NCBI GenBank assembly: GCA_046292765.1
Contig: JBKBQA010000001.1
Span: 496,001-560,000 of the forward strand
DNA: 64,000 nt
Source: PGZG01 sp046292765
GTDB lineage: Bacteria > Pseudomonadota > Gammaproteobacteria > Pseudomonadales > Alcanivoracaceae
Direction: 5' to 3'
The notes under the pieces were generated by a model. It was not told where the DNA came from and ran no database searches. It saw nothing but the letters and a program-made list of their open reading frames with translations. How positions within the stretch are numbered: the stretch's first letter is position 1; the number at the start of each line of letters is the position of its first letter. Position numbers and translations under genes: made by a program. Positions 43,861 through 52,943 of this stretch are shown here, one piece after another.

Positions 43861-44967
43861 GTGACTGATACCAGCCCGCTGTTCCGCCCATTCGAGTGCA
43901 AGTCCCTGAAACTGGCCAATCGAGTCGCCATGGCGCCGATGACGCGGATGCGTTCGCCGAATTACCTCCCCAATGACGAGGTGGTGGCCTATTACCGCCG
44001 CCGCGCCGAGGGGCAGGTGGGGCTGCTGATCACCGAAGGCACCACGGTCAACCACAAGGCTGCCAATGGCTATGAGCAGGTGCCGGCGTTTCACGGCGCG
44101 GCGCTGGAGGGCTGGAAGCGGGTCGTTGACGCGGTGCATGCCGCTGGCGGTCAGATCATTCCGCAGCTCTGGCATGTTGGCTCGGTGCGCCGTCCCGGCG
44201 TTGGCCCCGACAAGGATGTGCCCGGCTATAGCCCCTGCGGCATGGTCAAGCCGGGCAAGGTGGTCGGCCATGCCATGACCCGAGAGGACATTCAGGAGGT
44301 GGTGCGCGCCTTTGCTGACGCTGCCCGGGATGCGAAGGCGCTGGGGTTTGACGGTGTTGAGATCCACGGTGCCCACGGCTATCTGATCGACCAGTTCTTC
44401 TGGGAAGGCACTAACCAGCGCGACGACGAGTATGGCGGTTCGCTGGACAATCGTGGCCGTTTTGCCGTGGAAATTATTCGCGCGGTGCGAGAGGCGGTGG
44501 GCGAGGACTTCGCCATCGTGCTGCGCTATTCGCAGTGGAAGCAGCAGGATTACAGCGCCCGGCTGGTGCAGACGCCGGAGGAGCTGGGCCGCTTTCTGGT
44601 ACCGCTGGTGGAGGCCGGGGTCGATATTTTCCACTGCTCGACGCGCCGTTTTTGGGAGCCCGAGTTTGATGGCTCCGATCTCAATCTGGCCGGCTGGACC
44701 AGAAAGCTCACCGGCAAGCCGACCATAAGTGTCGGCAGTGTTGGCCTCGATGACGATTTTATCGGCGAGGCCGGTATGGCCATGGGTGGCGATGCGGCGC
44801 CAGTGGGTATTGATGAGCTGGTGCGACGCATGGCGGCGGATGAGTTCGACCTGGTCGCCGTTGGTCGTGCATTGCTGCAGGACCCGCAGTGGTTGGTCAA
44901 GGTACGGGACGGTCGCACCGACGAGCTCACCCCGTTCAACAAGATGTCGCTTGCCAACTACATTTGA
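43861..44967 (+). CDS. NADH:flavin oxidoreductase, old yellow enzyme family
   Basis: 368-residue FMN-dependent ene-reductase. The family motif HGAHGYLIDQFFW with NQRDDEYGGSLDNRGRF is complete, and QLWHVGSVRR is near the N-terminal substrate site. It probably reduces electrophilic alkenes or quinones. It starts with GTG after a GAGG. Divergent HxlR regulation is likely given the shared operator. A terminator follows. Confidence 0.92.
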   Translation: MTDTSPLFRPFECKSLKLANRVAMAPMTRMRSPNYLPNDEVVAYYRRRAEGQVGLLITEGTTVNHKAANGYEQVPAFHGAALEGWKRVVDAVHAAGGQIIPQLWHVGSVRRPGVGPDKDVPGYSPCGMVKPGKVVGHAMTREDIQEVVRAFADAARDAKALGFDGVEIHGAHGYLIDQFFWEGTNQRDDEYGGSLDNRGRFAVEIIRAVREAVGEDFAIVLRYSQWKQQDYSARLVQTPEELGRFLVPLVEAGVDIFHCSTRRFWEPEFDGSDLNLAGWTRKLTGKPTISVGSVGLDDDFIGEAGMAMGGDAAPVGIDELVRRMAADEFDLVAVGRALLQDPQWLVKVRDGRTDELTPFNKMSLANYI

Positions 44968-44982
44968 CACCCTGGAGCGAAG

Positions 44983-45004
44983 GCCGCCGTCAGGCGGCTC
45001 TTTT
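44983..45004 (+). terminator. Rho-independent terminator after the oxidoreductase
   Basis: GCCGCC-GTCA-GGCGGC stem-loop (44983-44998) followed by TCTTTT. Confidence 0.8.
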
Positions 45005-45067
45005 ATGTTCGCCGTTATCATGCCCAGCGGTTACTGTTCAGGGTCAGTGTTGGGCAGTGACTGATCC

Positions 45068-45253
<186 letters not shown>

Positions 45254-45298
45254 TCGCTTTTGTTATTTCCACGCACCCTGAAGTACAAGAAGATGCCA

Positions 45299-45410
45299 GG
45301 CCTTATCCGTCGTTGCACTTTCCCGGGACCCTCGGAGCCATGGATGGCGGAGAGGAGCTACAGGGATGTACTCGTGCGTGTCCCGGGAAAGTGCAACGAC
45401 GGATAAGGCC
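45299..45410 (+). repeat. Hairpin element C, 30-bp perfect arms
   Basis: Arms 45299-45328 and 45381-45410 are perfect 30-nt complements. The loop (45329-45380) is 52 nt, the same length as in element B, and shares CATGGATG and TACAGGGATGTA with it, in the opposite orientation. The arm sequences are unrelated to those of element B except for the CCCGGG next to the loop. Confidence 0.92.
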
Positions 45411-45512
45411 GGAGAGGTTCACTGTGGTCGGCATGGGCTGGCTGGCGGGGGTGGGGTATTGCCGCTACAATCCGCCCTGACTACTTTCCGCGAAATTAAC
45501 CAGGATACGTCG

Positions 45513-45575
45513 GTGGCCCATTCTCCGGTTGCAGCAACCTGCTTGACCGCCATTCCCACCCGTTGGCGATGGTGA
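45513..45575 (+). CDS. trpL: Probable Trp leader peptide
   Basis: 20-codon frame starting GTG, 7 nt after AGGA (45502-45505), and ending with Thr-Arg-Trp-Arg-Trp just before TGA: two of the last three residues are tryptophan. It lies 72 nt upstream of trpE. A terminal Trp-rich leader peptide upstream of trpE is the hallmark of ribosome-mediated attenuation. A self-complementary GGTTGC-A-GCAACC lies inside the frame (45527-45539). Confidence 0.65.
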   Translation: MAHSPVAATCLTAIPTRWRW

Positions 45576-45584
45576 CCTGAACCT

Positions 45585-45601
45585 TGCCGGGTACCCCGGC
45601 A
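45585..45601 (+). promoter_or_regulatory. Stem-loop in the trp leader
   Basis: TGCCGGG-TAC-CCCGGCA, a perfect 7-bp stem 10 nt after the leader stop. No T-run follows, so it is not a textbook terminator; it could be an antiterminator or a translation-control hairpin. Confidence 0.5.
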
Positions 45602-45647
45602 CGAATGTCTGTGCATGTCATCCAGAGCAGAACACCGGGAATTTGTT

Positions 45648-47147
45648 ATGTCATCGAATGCCTCCTCTCCGCTGAGCGCGGAACAGCTCCAGACTTACCT
45701 CGAAGCGGGCTACAACCGCGTGCCGGTGGTGCGCGAAGTGCTAGCCGATCTGGATACACCCCTGTCTGCATACCGCAAGCTGGCCGCGGCGCCCTACACC
45801 TACTTGTTCGAATCGGTTCAGGGCGGTGAGCGCTGGGGCCGCTACTCAATGATCGGCTTGTCAGCGAAGGAAGTGATCCGGGTATACGGTGAGCGAATTG
45901 AAGTCAGCAATGGTCTGACCACGCAAACCCTGACCGGTGATCCGATTGCTTTTATCGAGGACTACCGTCGCCAGTTCTGCGCACCAGAAGTGGAAGGGCT
46001 ACCGCGCTTCAATGGCGGGCTGGTTGGCTATTTCGGTTATGACAGCGTGCGCTATTTCGAGCCGCGTCTGGGTCCGGCAAAAGGCAAGGACACCATCGGT
46101 GCGCCGGACATTTTGCTGATGCGTTCAGAAGAGATCGTGGTATTCGATAATCTGCGCGGCAGCCTGTTCCTGTTGGTGCTGGTGGATCCCAATCAAGCCG
46201 ATGTGCTCGGCCAGGCGCAGGCGCGACTGGATCAGCTTGAGCGCCAGTTGCGCGCACCGCTGGCGGAGCCGGAGCCGCATCGGGGTAGCGCGTTGCCGGA
46301 AAGCGATTTCGTCTCTGAGTATCCGGAAGCTGATTTCAAAGCCGGGGTTGAGCGCATCCGCGAGTACACGTTGGCCGGTGACATTATGCAGGTGGTGCCG
46401 TCGCAACGGATGTCAGTGCCGTTCAGCGCGGCGCCACTGGATCTGTATCGCGCCCTGCGTTACCTGAATCCGTCGCCGTACATGTTCTATCTGGATCTGG
46501 ACGATTTTCATATCGCCGGGTCGTCGCCGGAAATCCTCACTCGAGTGGAACACGGCATGGTCACGGTGCGGCCGATTGCAGGCACCCGCCGTCGCGGCCG
46601 TAGTGTCGAGGAAGATCAGGCTCTGGAAGCAGAGTTGCTGGCGGATCCGAAGGAAATTGCCGAACACCTCATGCTGATTGACCTGGGCCGCAATGATGTG
46701 GGCCGCATTGCCGAGCCGGGCACGGTGCGAGTCACCGAGAATATGAAAGTGGAGCGCTACTCCCACGTTATGCATATCGTCTCCAATGTCGAAGGCAAGC
46801 TGAAAAAAGGGTACGGGCCTCTGGAAGTGTTAAAGGCGACTTTCCCGGCAGGAACCTTAAGTGGCGCGCCGAAAATTCGCGCCATGGAAATCATTGACGA
46901 GCTGGAACCGGTCAAGCGCGGCATCTACGGCGGTGCGGTGGGCTATATCGGCTTTAATGGCGAGATGGACACCGCCATTGCCATTCGCACCGCAGTGATT
47001 CGCGATGGTCGTCTGTATGTACAGGCTGGTGCCGGTGTGGTGGCTGACTCCGTCCCGGCACTGGAGTGGAAGGAAACCATGAACAAGGCGCGGGCCATTT
47101 TTACCGCCGTCAATATGGTGCTGTCCGGTCTGGAGGTGCGCTCATGA
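45648..47147 (+). CDS. trpE: Anthranilate synthase component I
   Basis: Converts chorismate to anthranilate with ammonia from TrpG. 499 residues. The tryptophan-feedback motif appears as YLFESV near residue 47, and catalytic motifs IAGTRRRGR and GAPKIRAMEII are in the C-terminal half. The start at 45648 is preferred to 45615, which lacks both a ribosome site and family similarity. First gene of trpEGDC. Confidence 0.96.
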   Translation: MSSNASSPLSAEQLQTYLEAGYNRVPVVREVLADLDTPLSAYRKLAAAPYTYLFESVQGGERWGRYSMIGLSAKEVIRVYGERIEVSNGLTTQTLTGDPIAFIEDYRRQFCAPEVEGLPRFNGGLVGYFGYDSVRYFEPRLGPAKGKDTIGAPDILLMRSEEIVVFDNLRGSLFLLVLVDPNQADVLGQAQARLDQLERQLRAPLAEPEPHRGSALPESDFVSEYPEADFKAGVERIREYTLAGDIMQVVPSQRMSVPFSAAPLDLYRALRYLNPSPYMFYLDLDDFHIAGSSPEILTRVEHGMVTVRPIAGTRRRGRSVEEDQALEAELLADPKEIAEHLMLIDLGRNDVGRIAEPGTVRVTENMKVERYSHVMHIVSNVEGKLKKGYGPLEVLKATFPAGTLSGAPKIRAMEIIDELEPVKRGIYGGAVGYIGFNGEMDTAIAIRTAVIRDGRLYVQAGAGVVADSVPALEWKETMNKARAIFTAVNMVLSGLEVRS

Positions 47148-47734
47148 TTCGCGTGCTGATGATCGATAACTACGACAGCTTTACCTGGAATATCGTCCAG
47201 TACCTGCAGGAGCTGGGGGCGGAAGTGATCGTCAAGCGCAATGACGAGTTGTCGCTGGACGATATTGCCGCGATTCAGGCGGACAAGCTGGTGATTTCGC
47301 CCGGCCCCTGTACTCCCAACGAGGCGGGCATTTCCATGGCAGCCATTGAACACTTTGCTGGCAAGCTGCCTATTCTGGGGGTGTGTCTTGGTCACCAGAG
47401 TATGGGGCAGGTGTTTGGCGGCAAGGTGATTCGTGCCCGCCAGGTAATGCATGGCAAAACGTCGCCGATCTACCACAACGGCAAGGGCGTGTTCAGTGAT
47501 TTGCCGTCGCCCTTTACCGCGACGCGCTATCACTCGCTGGTGGTGGAGAAGGACAGCCTGCCGGACTGCTTCGAGATTACCGCGTGGACGCAATACGATG
47601 ATGGCAGCATGGACGAAATCATGGGCCTGCGGCACAAAGTGCTGGACGTGGAAGGGGTGCAGTTTCACCCCGAGTCCATTCTCACCGAGCATGGCCATGC
47701 GCTGCTGAAAAACTTCCTCGACGGAGCACGCTGA
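47144..47734 (+). CDS. trpG: Anthranilate synthase component II (glutamine amidotransferase)
   Basis: 196 residues. Catalytic Cys in GVCLGHQSMG, His-Glu in VQFHPESILTEHG. It supplies ammonia to TrpE and may also serve 4-amino-4-deoxychorismate synthesis, as PabA-type proteins often do. It overlaps trpE by 4 nt (ATGA) and trpD by 1 nt. Confidence 0.96.
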   Translation: MIRVLMIDNYDSFTWNIVQYLQELGAEVIVKRNDELSLDDIAAIQADKLVISPGPCTPNEAGISMAAIEHFAGKLPILGVCLGHQSMGQVFGGKVIRARQVMHGKTSPIYHNGKGVFSDLPSPFTATRYHSLVVEKDSLPDCFEITAWTQYDDGSMDEIMGLRHKVLDVEGVQFHPESILTEHGHALLKNFLDGAR

Positions 47735-48786
47735 TGGATATTCGCGAAGCGCTCGCCCGGGTGGCGGAAAATCTTGACCTGAATGTGGACGAGATGCGCC
47801 AGGTGATGCACCAGATCATGACCGGTGGTGCCACCGATGCGCAGATCGGTGCCTTTCTGATGGGGCTGCGCATGAAAAGCGAGACCATCGACGAGATCAC
47901 CGGTGCGGTGCAGGTGATGCGTGAACTGATGACGCCGGTCAAAGTTGGTGAGCTTCCCTATCTGGTGGATATCGTTGGTACCGGCGGTGACGGGGCCAAT
48001 CTGTTTAATGTGTCCAGCGCTTCCTCGTTTGTGGCGGCCTCAGCAGGCTGTCATGTGGCCAAGCACGGCAATCGCTCGGTGAGTTCCAGGAGCGGCGCTG
48101 CCGATGTGCTCGAAGCAGCAGGCATTCGCCTTGATTTGAATCCGGAACAAACAGCGCGCTGTATTCGTGAAGTGGGCGTCGGCTTTATGTTTGCGCCTAA
48201 TCACCATAGCGCCATGAAGCACGCCATTGGTCCTCGTCGCGATATGGGGCTGCGGACGATTTTCAATATTCTCGGCCCGATGACCAACCCTGCCGGAGTG
48301 AAACGTCAGGTGGTGGGCGTGTTCTCCGCGCATTTGTGCCGCCCCATGGCGGAAGTGTTGGGGCGTCTTGGCGCCGAGCATGTGATGGTGGTGCATGGTA
48401 TGGATGGACTGGACGAGTTCAGCCTTGCGACTCGCACCCATGTGGTGGAGTGGCGGGATGGCGAGCTCAGCGAGTACGACGTTGCGCCGGAAGATGTCGG
48501 CCTGCAATCTGCCTCATTGGTCGGCTTGAGTGTGGCCGATGCCGCCGAGTCGCTGGCACTGATTCGGGATGCCTTTGGCAAGCGCAGCACCGAGGCGGCG
48601 AACAAGGCCGCCGATGTGGTGGCGTTCAATGCCGGTGCCGCCATCTATGTGGCCGGTGTCGCCCGCTCCCTGAAAGACGGTGTGCGCATGGCCGAAGACT
48701 TGATCCACAACGGCGAAGCCCGCGAGCGCATGAACCAGCTGCGAGATTTCTCCGCTCTGCTCAAGCAACAGGAAGACATTCAGTGA
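47734..48786 (+). CDS. trpD: Anthranilate phosphoribosyltransferase
   Basis: Joins anthranilate to PRPP. 350 residues; GTGGDGANLFNVSS is the PRPP loop and HGNRSVSSRSGAADVLE the anthranilate region. Overlaps trpG by 1 nt and trpC by 4 nt. Confidence 0.97.
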   Translation: MDIREALARVAENLDLNVDEMRQVMHQIMTGGATDAQIGAFLMGLRMKSETIDEITGAVQVMRELMTPVKVGELPYLVDIVGTGGDGANLFNVSSASSFVAASAGCHVAKHGNRSVSSRSGAADVLEAAGIRLDLNPEQTARCIREVGVGFMFAPNHHSAMKHAIGPRRDMGLRTIFNILGPMTNPAGVKRQVVGVFSAHLCRPMAEVLGRLGAEHVMVVHGMDGLDEFSLATRTHVVEWRDGELSEYDVAPEDVGLQSASLVGLSVADAAESLALIRDAFGKRSTEAANKAADVVAFNAGAAIYVAGVARSLKDGVRMAEDLIHNGEARERMNQLRDFSALLKQQEDIQ

Positions 48787-49580
48787 AGAAGACCGGCACC
48801 GTGCTGGACCGCATTCTGGTCCGCAAGCAGGAGGAAGTGTTCGCGCGACTCACGGCAAGGCCGCTTGCAGAAATACAGCATGCAGCCTGCGCGCAACCGC
48901 CTGCGCGCGGCTTTATTCGTGCCCTGCAGAACAAGCTGGATCAGAACCTGCCCGCTGTGATCGCCGAGATCAAGAAGGCCTCGCCGTCGAAGGGCGTGAT
49001 TCGTGAGCGTTTTGTGCCGGCGGAAATTGCTGCAAGCTACGAAAAGGGCGGCGCTGCCTGCCTGTCGGTGCTGACGGACCGGGATTTTTTTCAAGGTCAT
49101 GAAGATTATCTGCAACAGGCCCGCGCCGCCTGCGCTTTGCCAGTGCTGCGCAAAGATTTCACCATTGATCCGTATCAGGTATGGGAGGCGCGTGCCATCG
49201 GCGCCGACTGTATTCTGCTGATTGTTGCCGCGCTGGAAGACGATACGTTGGCGCAGCTGTATGCCACGGCTAACGATGCCGGGCTCGATACGCTGGTAGA
49301 AGTCCATACCGGCGAGGAGCTGGATCGCGCACTGGCACTTGGCGCACCGTTGATCGGCATTAACAATCGCGACCTGCACACCTTCGAGCTTTCGCTGGAG
49401 AACACGTTTTCGTTGCTTGAGCGTGTTCCCGAAGATCGCCTGCTGGTGACCGAGAGTGGCATCCTTGTCCCCGCCGATGTGGCCGCCATGCGCCAACGTG
49501 ACGTTAATGCGTTTCTGGTGGGCGAAGCCTTTATGCGTGCTGATGATCCCGGCGCCGAGCTACACCGGCTGTTCTTTTGA
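48783..49580 (+). CDS. trpC: Indole-3-glycerol phosphate synthase
   Basis: 265 residues, TIM barrel; the catalytic Lys lies in IAEIKKASPSKG and LRKDF is present. It starts with GTG overlapping the trpD stop (GTGA). It is monofunctional: trpF is not fused, as is usual in Pseudomonas-like bacteria; trpF, trpB and trpA lie elsewhere. Confidence 0.96.
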   Translation: MKKTGTVLDRILVRKQEEVFARLTARPLAEIQHAACAQPPARGFIRALQNKLDQNLPAVIAEIKKASPSKGVIRERFVPAEIAASYEKGGAACLSVLTDRDFFQGHEDYLQQARAACALPVLRKDFTIDPYQVWEARAIGADCILLIVAALEDDTLAQLYATANDAGLDTLVEVHTGEELDRALALGAPLIGINNRDLHTFELSLENTFSLLERVPEDRLLVTESGILVPADVAAMRQRDVNAFLVGEAFMRADDPGAELHRLFF

Positions 49581-49587
49581 GGTCTAC

Positions 49588-49995
49588 ATGTATATTGGCG
49601 AGGTCGTAACTCGCACCGGTGCCTCCGCCAAGGCCATACGCCTGTATGAGCAGCGCGGGTTGCTGTCCGTGCCACGCAGTGGTCGCTATCGTCTTTACCG
49701 CGACCAGGACGTCGCTCAGATTCTGCTGATTCGTCAGGCATTGGCGCTTGGGTTTCGCCTCGCTGATCTGGTGGCGCTGTTTCAGGATCAGAGCCAGAGA
49801 CACGGTGATAGCGGCATGAGTCGAGAGAGTATGCTGGCGCTGATCGACCGTCGTATCGAAAGCGTTGATGCGCAACTCGCCGCCCTAACCAGCCTGCGTC
49901 ACCAGCTTGATCTGGCTCGCCACGAGATCATCACCTGCCCGGACATGGCGGGTGGTCAGCCCCTCAATGCAGAAGTCTGCACCACCGCATCCTGA
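49588..49995 (+). CDS. MerR-family transcriptional regulator
   Basis: 135 residues. MerR winged helix at the N-terminus (YIGEVVTRTGASAKAIRLYEQ, with RYRLYRDQDV) then a dimerisation coiled coil. The C-terminal tail has two cysteines (ITCPDMAG, EVCTTAS), so a metal or thiol signal is possible. It starts 7 nt after trpC with GAGG upstream, so it may be read from the trp operon as well. The next gene has a MerR-style promoter and is the likely target. Confidence 0.9.
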   Translation: MYIGEVVTRTGASAKAIRLYEQRGLLSVPRSGRYRLYRDQDVAQILLIRQALALGFRLADLVALFQDQSQRHGDSGMSRESMLALIDRRIESVDAQLAALTSLRHQLDLARHEIITCPDMAGGQPLNAEVCTTAS

Positions 49996-50000
49996 CACCC

Positions 50001-50032
50001 TTGACTCTGCCCCATGGGGCAGACGCCAGACT
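50001..50032 (+). promoter_or_regulatory. MerR-type promoter with palindrome in the spacer
   Basis: TTGACT (-35, 50001-50006) is followed by a perfect 16-bp palindrome CTGCCCCATGGGGCAG (50007-50022), then CCAGAC or CAGACT as -10 after a 19 or 20 bp spacer. Overlong spacers holding a dyad are the rule for MerR-controlled promoters. It is 45 nt upstream of the quinone reductase ATG. Confidence 0.65.
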
Positions 50033-50076
50033 GTGGCTCATCGCGTTTCCATTGCGCATCGTTTGGAGTGGGCAAC

Positions 50077-50673
50077 ATGAATATTCTGATTATCCTGGGT
50101 CATCCCGATGGCAGCAGTCTGAATGGCGCATTGGCCGATGCCGTTGCTGCCGGTGCCTTGCAGGCTGGTGCTCAGGTGGACGTATTGAGGCTTGGCGAAC
50201 TTAACTTTGATCCAGTGCTACGTCATGGCTATGCCAGTGAGCAGCCGCTTGAGGCGGATCTGGTAAAAGCGCAGAGCCAAATACTGAAGGCGGATCATCT
50301 GGTCTGGGTGTTTCCGGTCTGGTGGGGTGGCTTGCCCGCACTGATGAAGGGCTTTATCGAACGGGTGTTCCTGCCGGGTTTTGCCTTTCGTTACCGAGGT
50401 GGCTCCAGTCTGTGGGATCGCCTGTTGGTGGGGCGTCAGGCCACCGTGCTGGCAACCATGGATTTTCCGGGCTGGTATTACCGCTGGCTCCAGCATCGAC
50501 CTGCCTATCATCAATTGCGCCACAGCATTCTCGGTTTTGCCGGTGTGAAGCTGATGGCTTGGCACGGTTTTGGTCCGGTGCATGGTGCCAGCGAGTCGCA
50601 GCGACAGCACTGGCTGCAAAGCGCGCGGCAGCTGGGCGCACGGTTGGCGAAGGGGAAAACCCGCCCCCGGTGA
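50077..50673 (+). CDS. NAD(P)H dehydrogenase (quinone), flavodoxin fold
   Basis: 198-residue FMN-dependent reductase (KefF/MdaB-like). The family motif PVWWGGLPALMKGFIERV is complete and the N-terminal flavin loop is GHPDGSSLNGAL. It probably reduces quinones by two electrons to protect against redox cycling. Control by the adjacent MerR protein is suggested by the palindromic promoter. Confidence 0.9.
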   Translation: MNILIILGHPDGSSLNGALADAVAAGALQAGAQVDVLRLGELNFDPVLRHGYASEQPLEADLVKAQSQILKADHLVWVFPVWWGGLPALMKGFIERVFLPGFAFRYRGGSSLWDRLLVGRQATVLATMDFPGWYYRWLQHRPAYHQLRHSILGFAGVKLMAWHGFGPVHGASESQRQHWLQSARQLGARLAKGKTRPR

Positions 50674-50729
50674 TCTTGGCCGACGTGCAGGCTACACTGC
50701 GCCAGTCACTGACTACTCTGTGTGCAGGC

Positions 50730-51554
50730 ATGACCGATTCCCCCGTTCTGGTGTTCGATTCCGGTGTTGGCGGCCTCAGTGTCGCTGCGGAGATTCGTCG
50801 TCGCCTGCCGGGATTGCCGTTGCATTATCTGATGGACAGCGAGGGCTTTCCCTACGGCACCAAGGACGATGCCACACTGATTGAGCGAGTGGTGCGAGTT
50901 TGCACCGAGGCGGTTGCTGAACAGCAGCCGCAATTGCTGGTGGTGGCCTGCAATACGGCCAGCACCCTGGCGCTGCCGGCATTGCGTGCGGCGCTGACTA
51001 TTCCGGTGGTCGGTGTGGTGCCGGCGCTGAAAGTGGCAGCGGCGGCCAGCTCCACCGGCCGTATCGGCTTGCTGGCCACACCCGCCACGGTGAACCGTTC
51101 CTATACCGATAATCTGATTCGTGATTTTGCCTCGGGCTGCCAGGTGCGTCGCTTGGGCAGTGGTGAGCTGGTGCAGTGGGCGGAGGACTGGGTTGCCGTG
51201 GGACGCGAGCCCGCCGGGCTTTTTGATCACCTCGATCAATGGCTGACGCAGCCTGATCCGCTCAGCCATGTGGTGCTTGGCTGTACTCATTTTCCGCTGC
51301 TCCGACCGCTACTGGAGCGGTTGTGGCCCTCTGTCAGCTGGGTGGACTCTGGAGAGGCCATTGCACGACGTGTCGAGCAATTGCTTGGTACGGAAACGTT
51401 CGGTGAAACGGTAATGCCGATACAGCTTTTATGGACCGGTAACCGACCTCCGAGTGAGGGCGTAAAGGGCTATCTGAGTGCAATATCGCCAACTTCGGAG
51501 CCTCAGTCGGGCGGACGCGTGCTGCTCACCGAAGGTCGTCCATCAAGGCGTTGA
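50730..51554 (+). CDS. murI: Glutamate racemase
   Basis: Makes D-glutamate for peptidoglycan. 274 residues; the two catalytic cysteines are in VACNTAST and GCTHFPLLRP, and VFDSGVGGLSV opens the fold. The 3' end overlaps the convergent GST gene by 52 nt. Confidence 0.95.
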   Translation: MTDSPVLVFDSGVGGLSVAAEIRRRLPGLPLHYLMDSEGFPYGTKDDATLIERVVRVCTEAVAEQQPQLLVVACNTASTLALPALRAALTIPVVGVVPALKVAAAASSTGRIGLLATPATVNRSYTDNLIRDFASGCQVRRLGSGELVQWAEDWVAVGREPAGLFDHLDQWLTQPDPLSHVVLGCTHFPLLRPLLERLWPSVSWVDSGEAIARRVEQLLGTETFGETVMPIQLLWTGNRPPSEGVKGYLSAISPTSEPQSGGRVLLTEGRPSRR

Positions 51555-52126
51555 CGGAAGGCCGCTAACCGGGGGTAGTCGCTCAATGTCAGGTCGTGAT
51601 CAAGACGAAGCGCCACATAACCGAGCGCAGAGATCAGGGAAATGTCCGCCAGGGTAAAGCCGCCGACGCAGGTGTCTCCGTCGAGGAGATGCTCCGCTTC
51701 TGCCAGCCCCGCTAGCACTTTGCGGAGCTGTCTCTGGATCCACTCCGGGCTCTGCTGTGTTGTGTCGCGGCGGCGTTCGATAAATATGGCCGCAGCTGCA
51801 TCGCTGATGCCATCGGTCAGGGCTTCCCAGCGCAGTACCTGCAGGCGGGCATCGCCCTCGGCGGGGATCAGGCGAGGGAGGGCAAGGCCATCAAGGTGGC
51901 TATCCACGTGCTCGTCCAGATACTGAGCGATCACCCGTGAATCAAACAGGGTGGAGTCGTCATCCCGCACCAGCACCGGAATCTTGCCGAGCGGGTTGTA
52001 TTGGGGGGTGATGGTGCCGACGTTCCACGGCACGTCTTCAATGATCTCGCAGGGAATCTGCTTTTCCTGCAACAGGATGCGAATCTTGCGACCGAACGGG
52101 CTGGTGAGGGAGGTGATCAGCTTCAA
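51503..52126 (-). CDS. Glutathione S-transferase family protein
   Basis: 207 residues with the thioredoxin-like N-terminal domain (LITSLTSPFGRKIRI; GKIPVLVRDD; glutathione loop LFDSRVIAQYL) and the helical C-terminal domain. The start is TTG, immediately after the CRP stop (TGATTG); it gives exactly the family N-terminus. It is therefore likely translated by coupling from the CRP gene. Confidence 0.88.
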   Translation of the reverse strand: MKLITSLTSPFGRKIRILLQEKQIPCEIIEDVPWNVGTITPQYNPLGKIPVLVRDDDSTLFDSRVIAQYLDEHVDSHLDGLALPRLIPAEGDARLQVLRWEALTDGISDAAAAIFIERRRDTTQQSPEWIQRQLRKVLAGLAEAEHLLDGDTCVGGFTLADISLISALGYVALRLDHDLTLSDYPRLAAFRQRLDGRPSVSSTRPPD

Positions 52127-52756
52127 TCAGCGCGTCCCGTAAACCACCATGGTTTTGCCCTTCACCGATACCAGTCCCTGATCTTCCAGGTTCTTCAGTA
52201 CTCGGCCGACCATCTCTCGGGAGCAGCCAACGATGCGGCCAATTTCCTGTCGGGTCACCTTGATCTGCATGCCATCGGGATGGGTCATGGCGTCGGGCTG
52301 TTTGCACAGTTCCAGCAGGGTGCCGGCAACGCGGCCGGTGACGTCGAGGAAGGCGAGGTCGCCGACTTTGCGGGTGGTGGCGCGCAGGCGGCCGGCAATC
52401 TGGGCGGACACGGCGAACATGATGTCGGCGTCTTCCTTGGCCAGTTGGCGGAATTTGGCGTAGCTGACCTCGGCCACTTCACACTCTGTCTTGGCCTTCA
52501 CCCAGGCAGATCGCGAGGCGGATTCGAACAGCCCCATCTCGCCGAAGAAATCGCCTTCGTTCAGGTAGGCCATGATCATTTCACGGCCGTCGTCGTCCTC
52601 AATCATGACGGTGACCGAGCCCTTGAGGATGTAGTACAGGGCGTCGGATTCGTCCCCGGCATAGATGATGGTGCTCTTCGCCGGATACTTGCGGCGATGA
52701 CAGTGGGCCAGAAAGTGGTCCAGATTGGGGATGATCTTGTTGACGATCTCTGTCAT
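52127..52756 (-). CDS. CRP/Vfr-family cyclic AMP receptor protein
   Basis: 209-residue global regulator. The cyclic-nucleotide-binding domain includes FFGEMGLFESASRSAWV, and the C-terminal helix-turn-helix is RQEIGRIVGCSREMVGRVL. Length and wording resemble Pseudomonas Vfr closely. The start is MTEIVNKIIP at 52756. Confidence 0.93.
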   Translation of the reverse strand: MTEIVNKIIPNLDHFLAHCHRRKYPAKSTIIYAGDESDALYYILKGSVTVMIEDDDGREMIMAYLNEGDFFGEMGLFESASRSAWVKAKTECEVAEVSYAKFRQLAKEDADIMFAVSAQIAGRLRATTRKVGDLAFLDVTGRVAGTLLELCKQPDAMTHPDGMQIKVTRQEIGRIVGCSREMVGRVLKNLEDQGLVSVKGKTMVVYGTR

Positions 52757-52943
52757 TGGGGGTCCGGTTGAACAGCGTGAATACCACAATGGGCCGAGTT
52801 TGCCTGTTTTCACCCCCCCTGCCAAGGGAGCGTATCACACCTTATTCCTAGTGATATAAGGCTGTCCTACAGGTGTTGCACAGACTGGGTGCAGCGCCCC
52901 GGTTATGGTAATCTGCGCGCCCTTCGGCATTGTGAGGTCGCTG

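Noticed and set aside
52830..52865. CRP-binding site upstream of the CRP/Vfr gene
   Set aside because: A TCACA half-site is present, but the partner half at the required distance is AAGGG rather than TGTGA.
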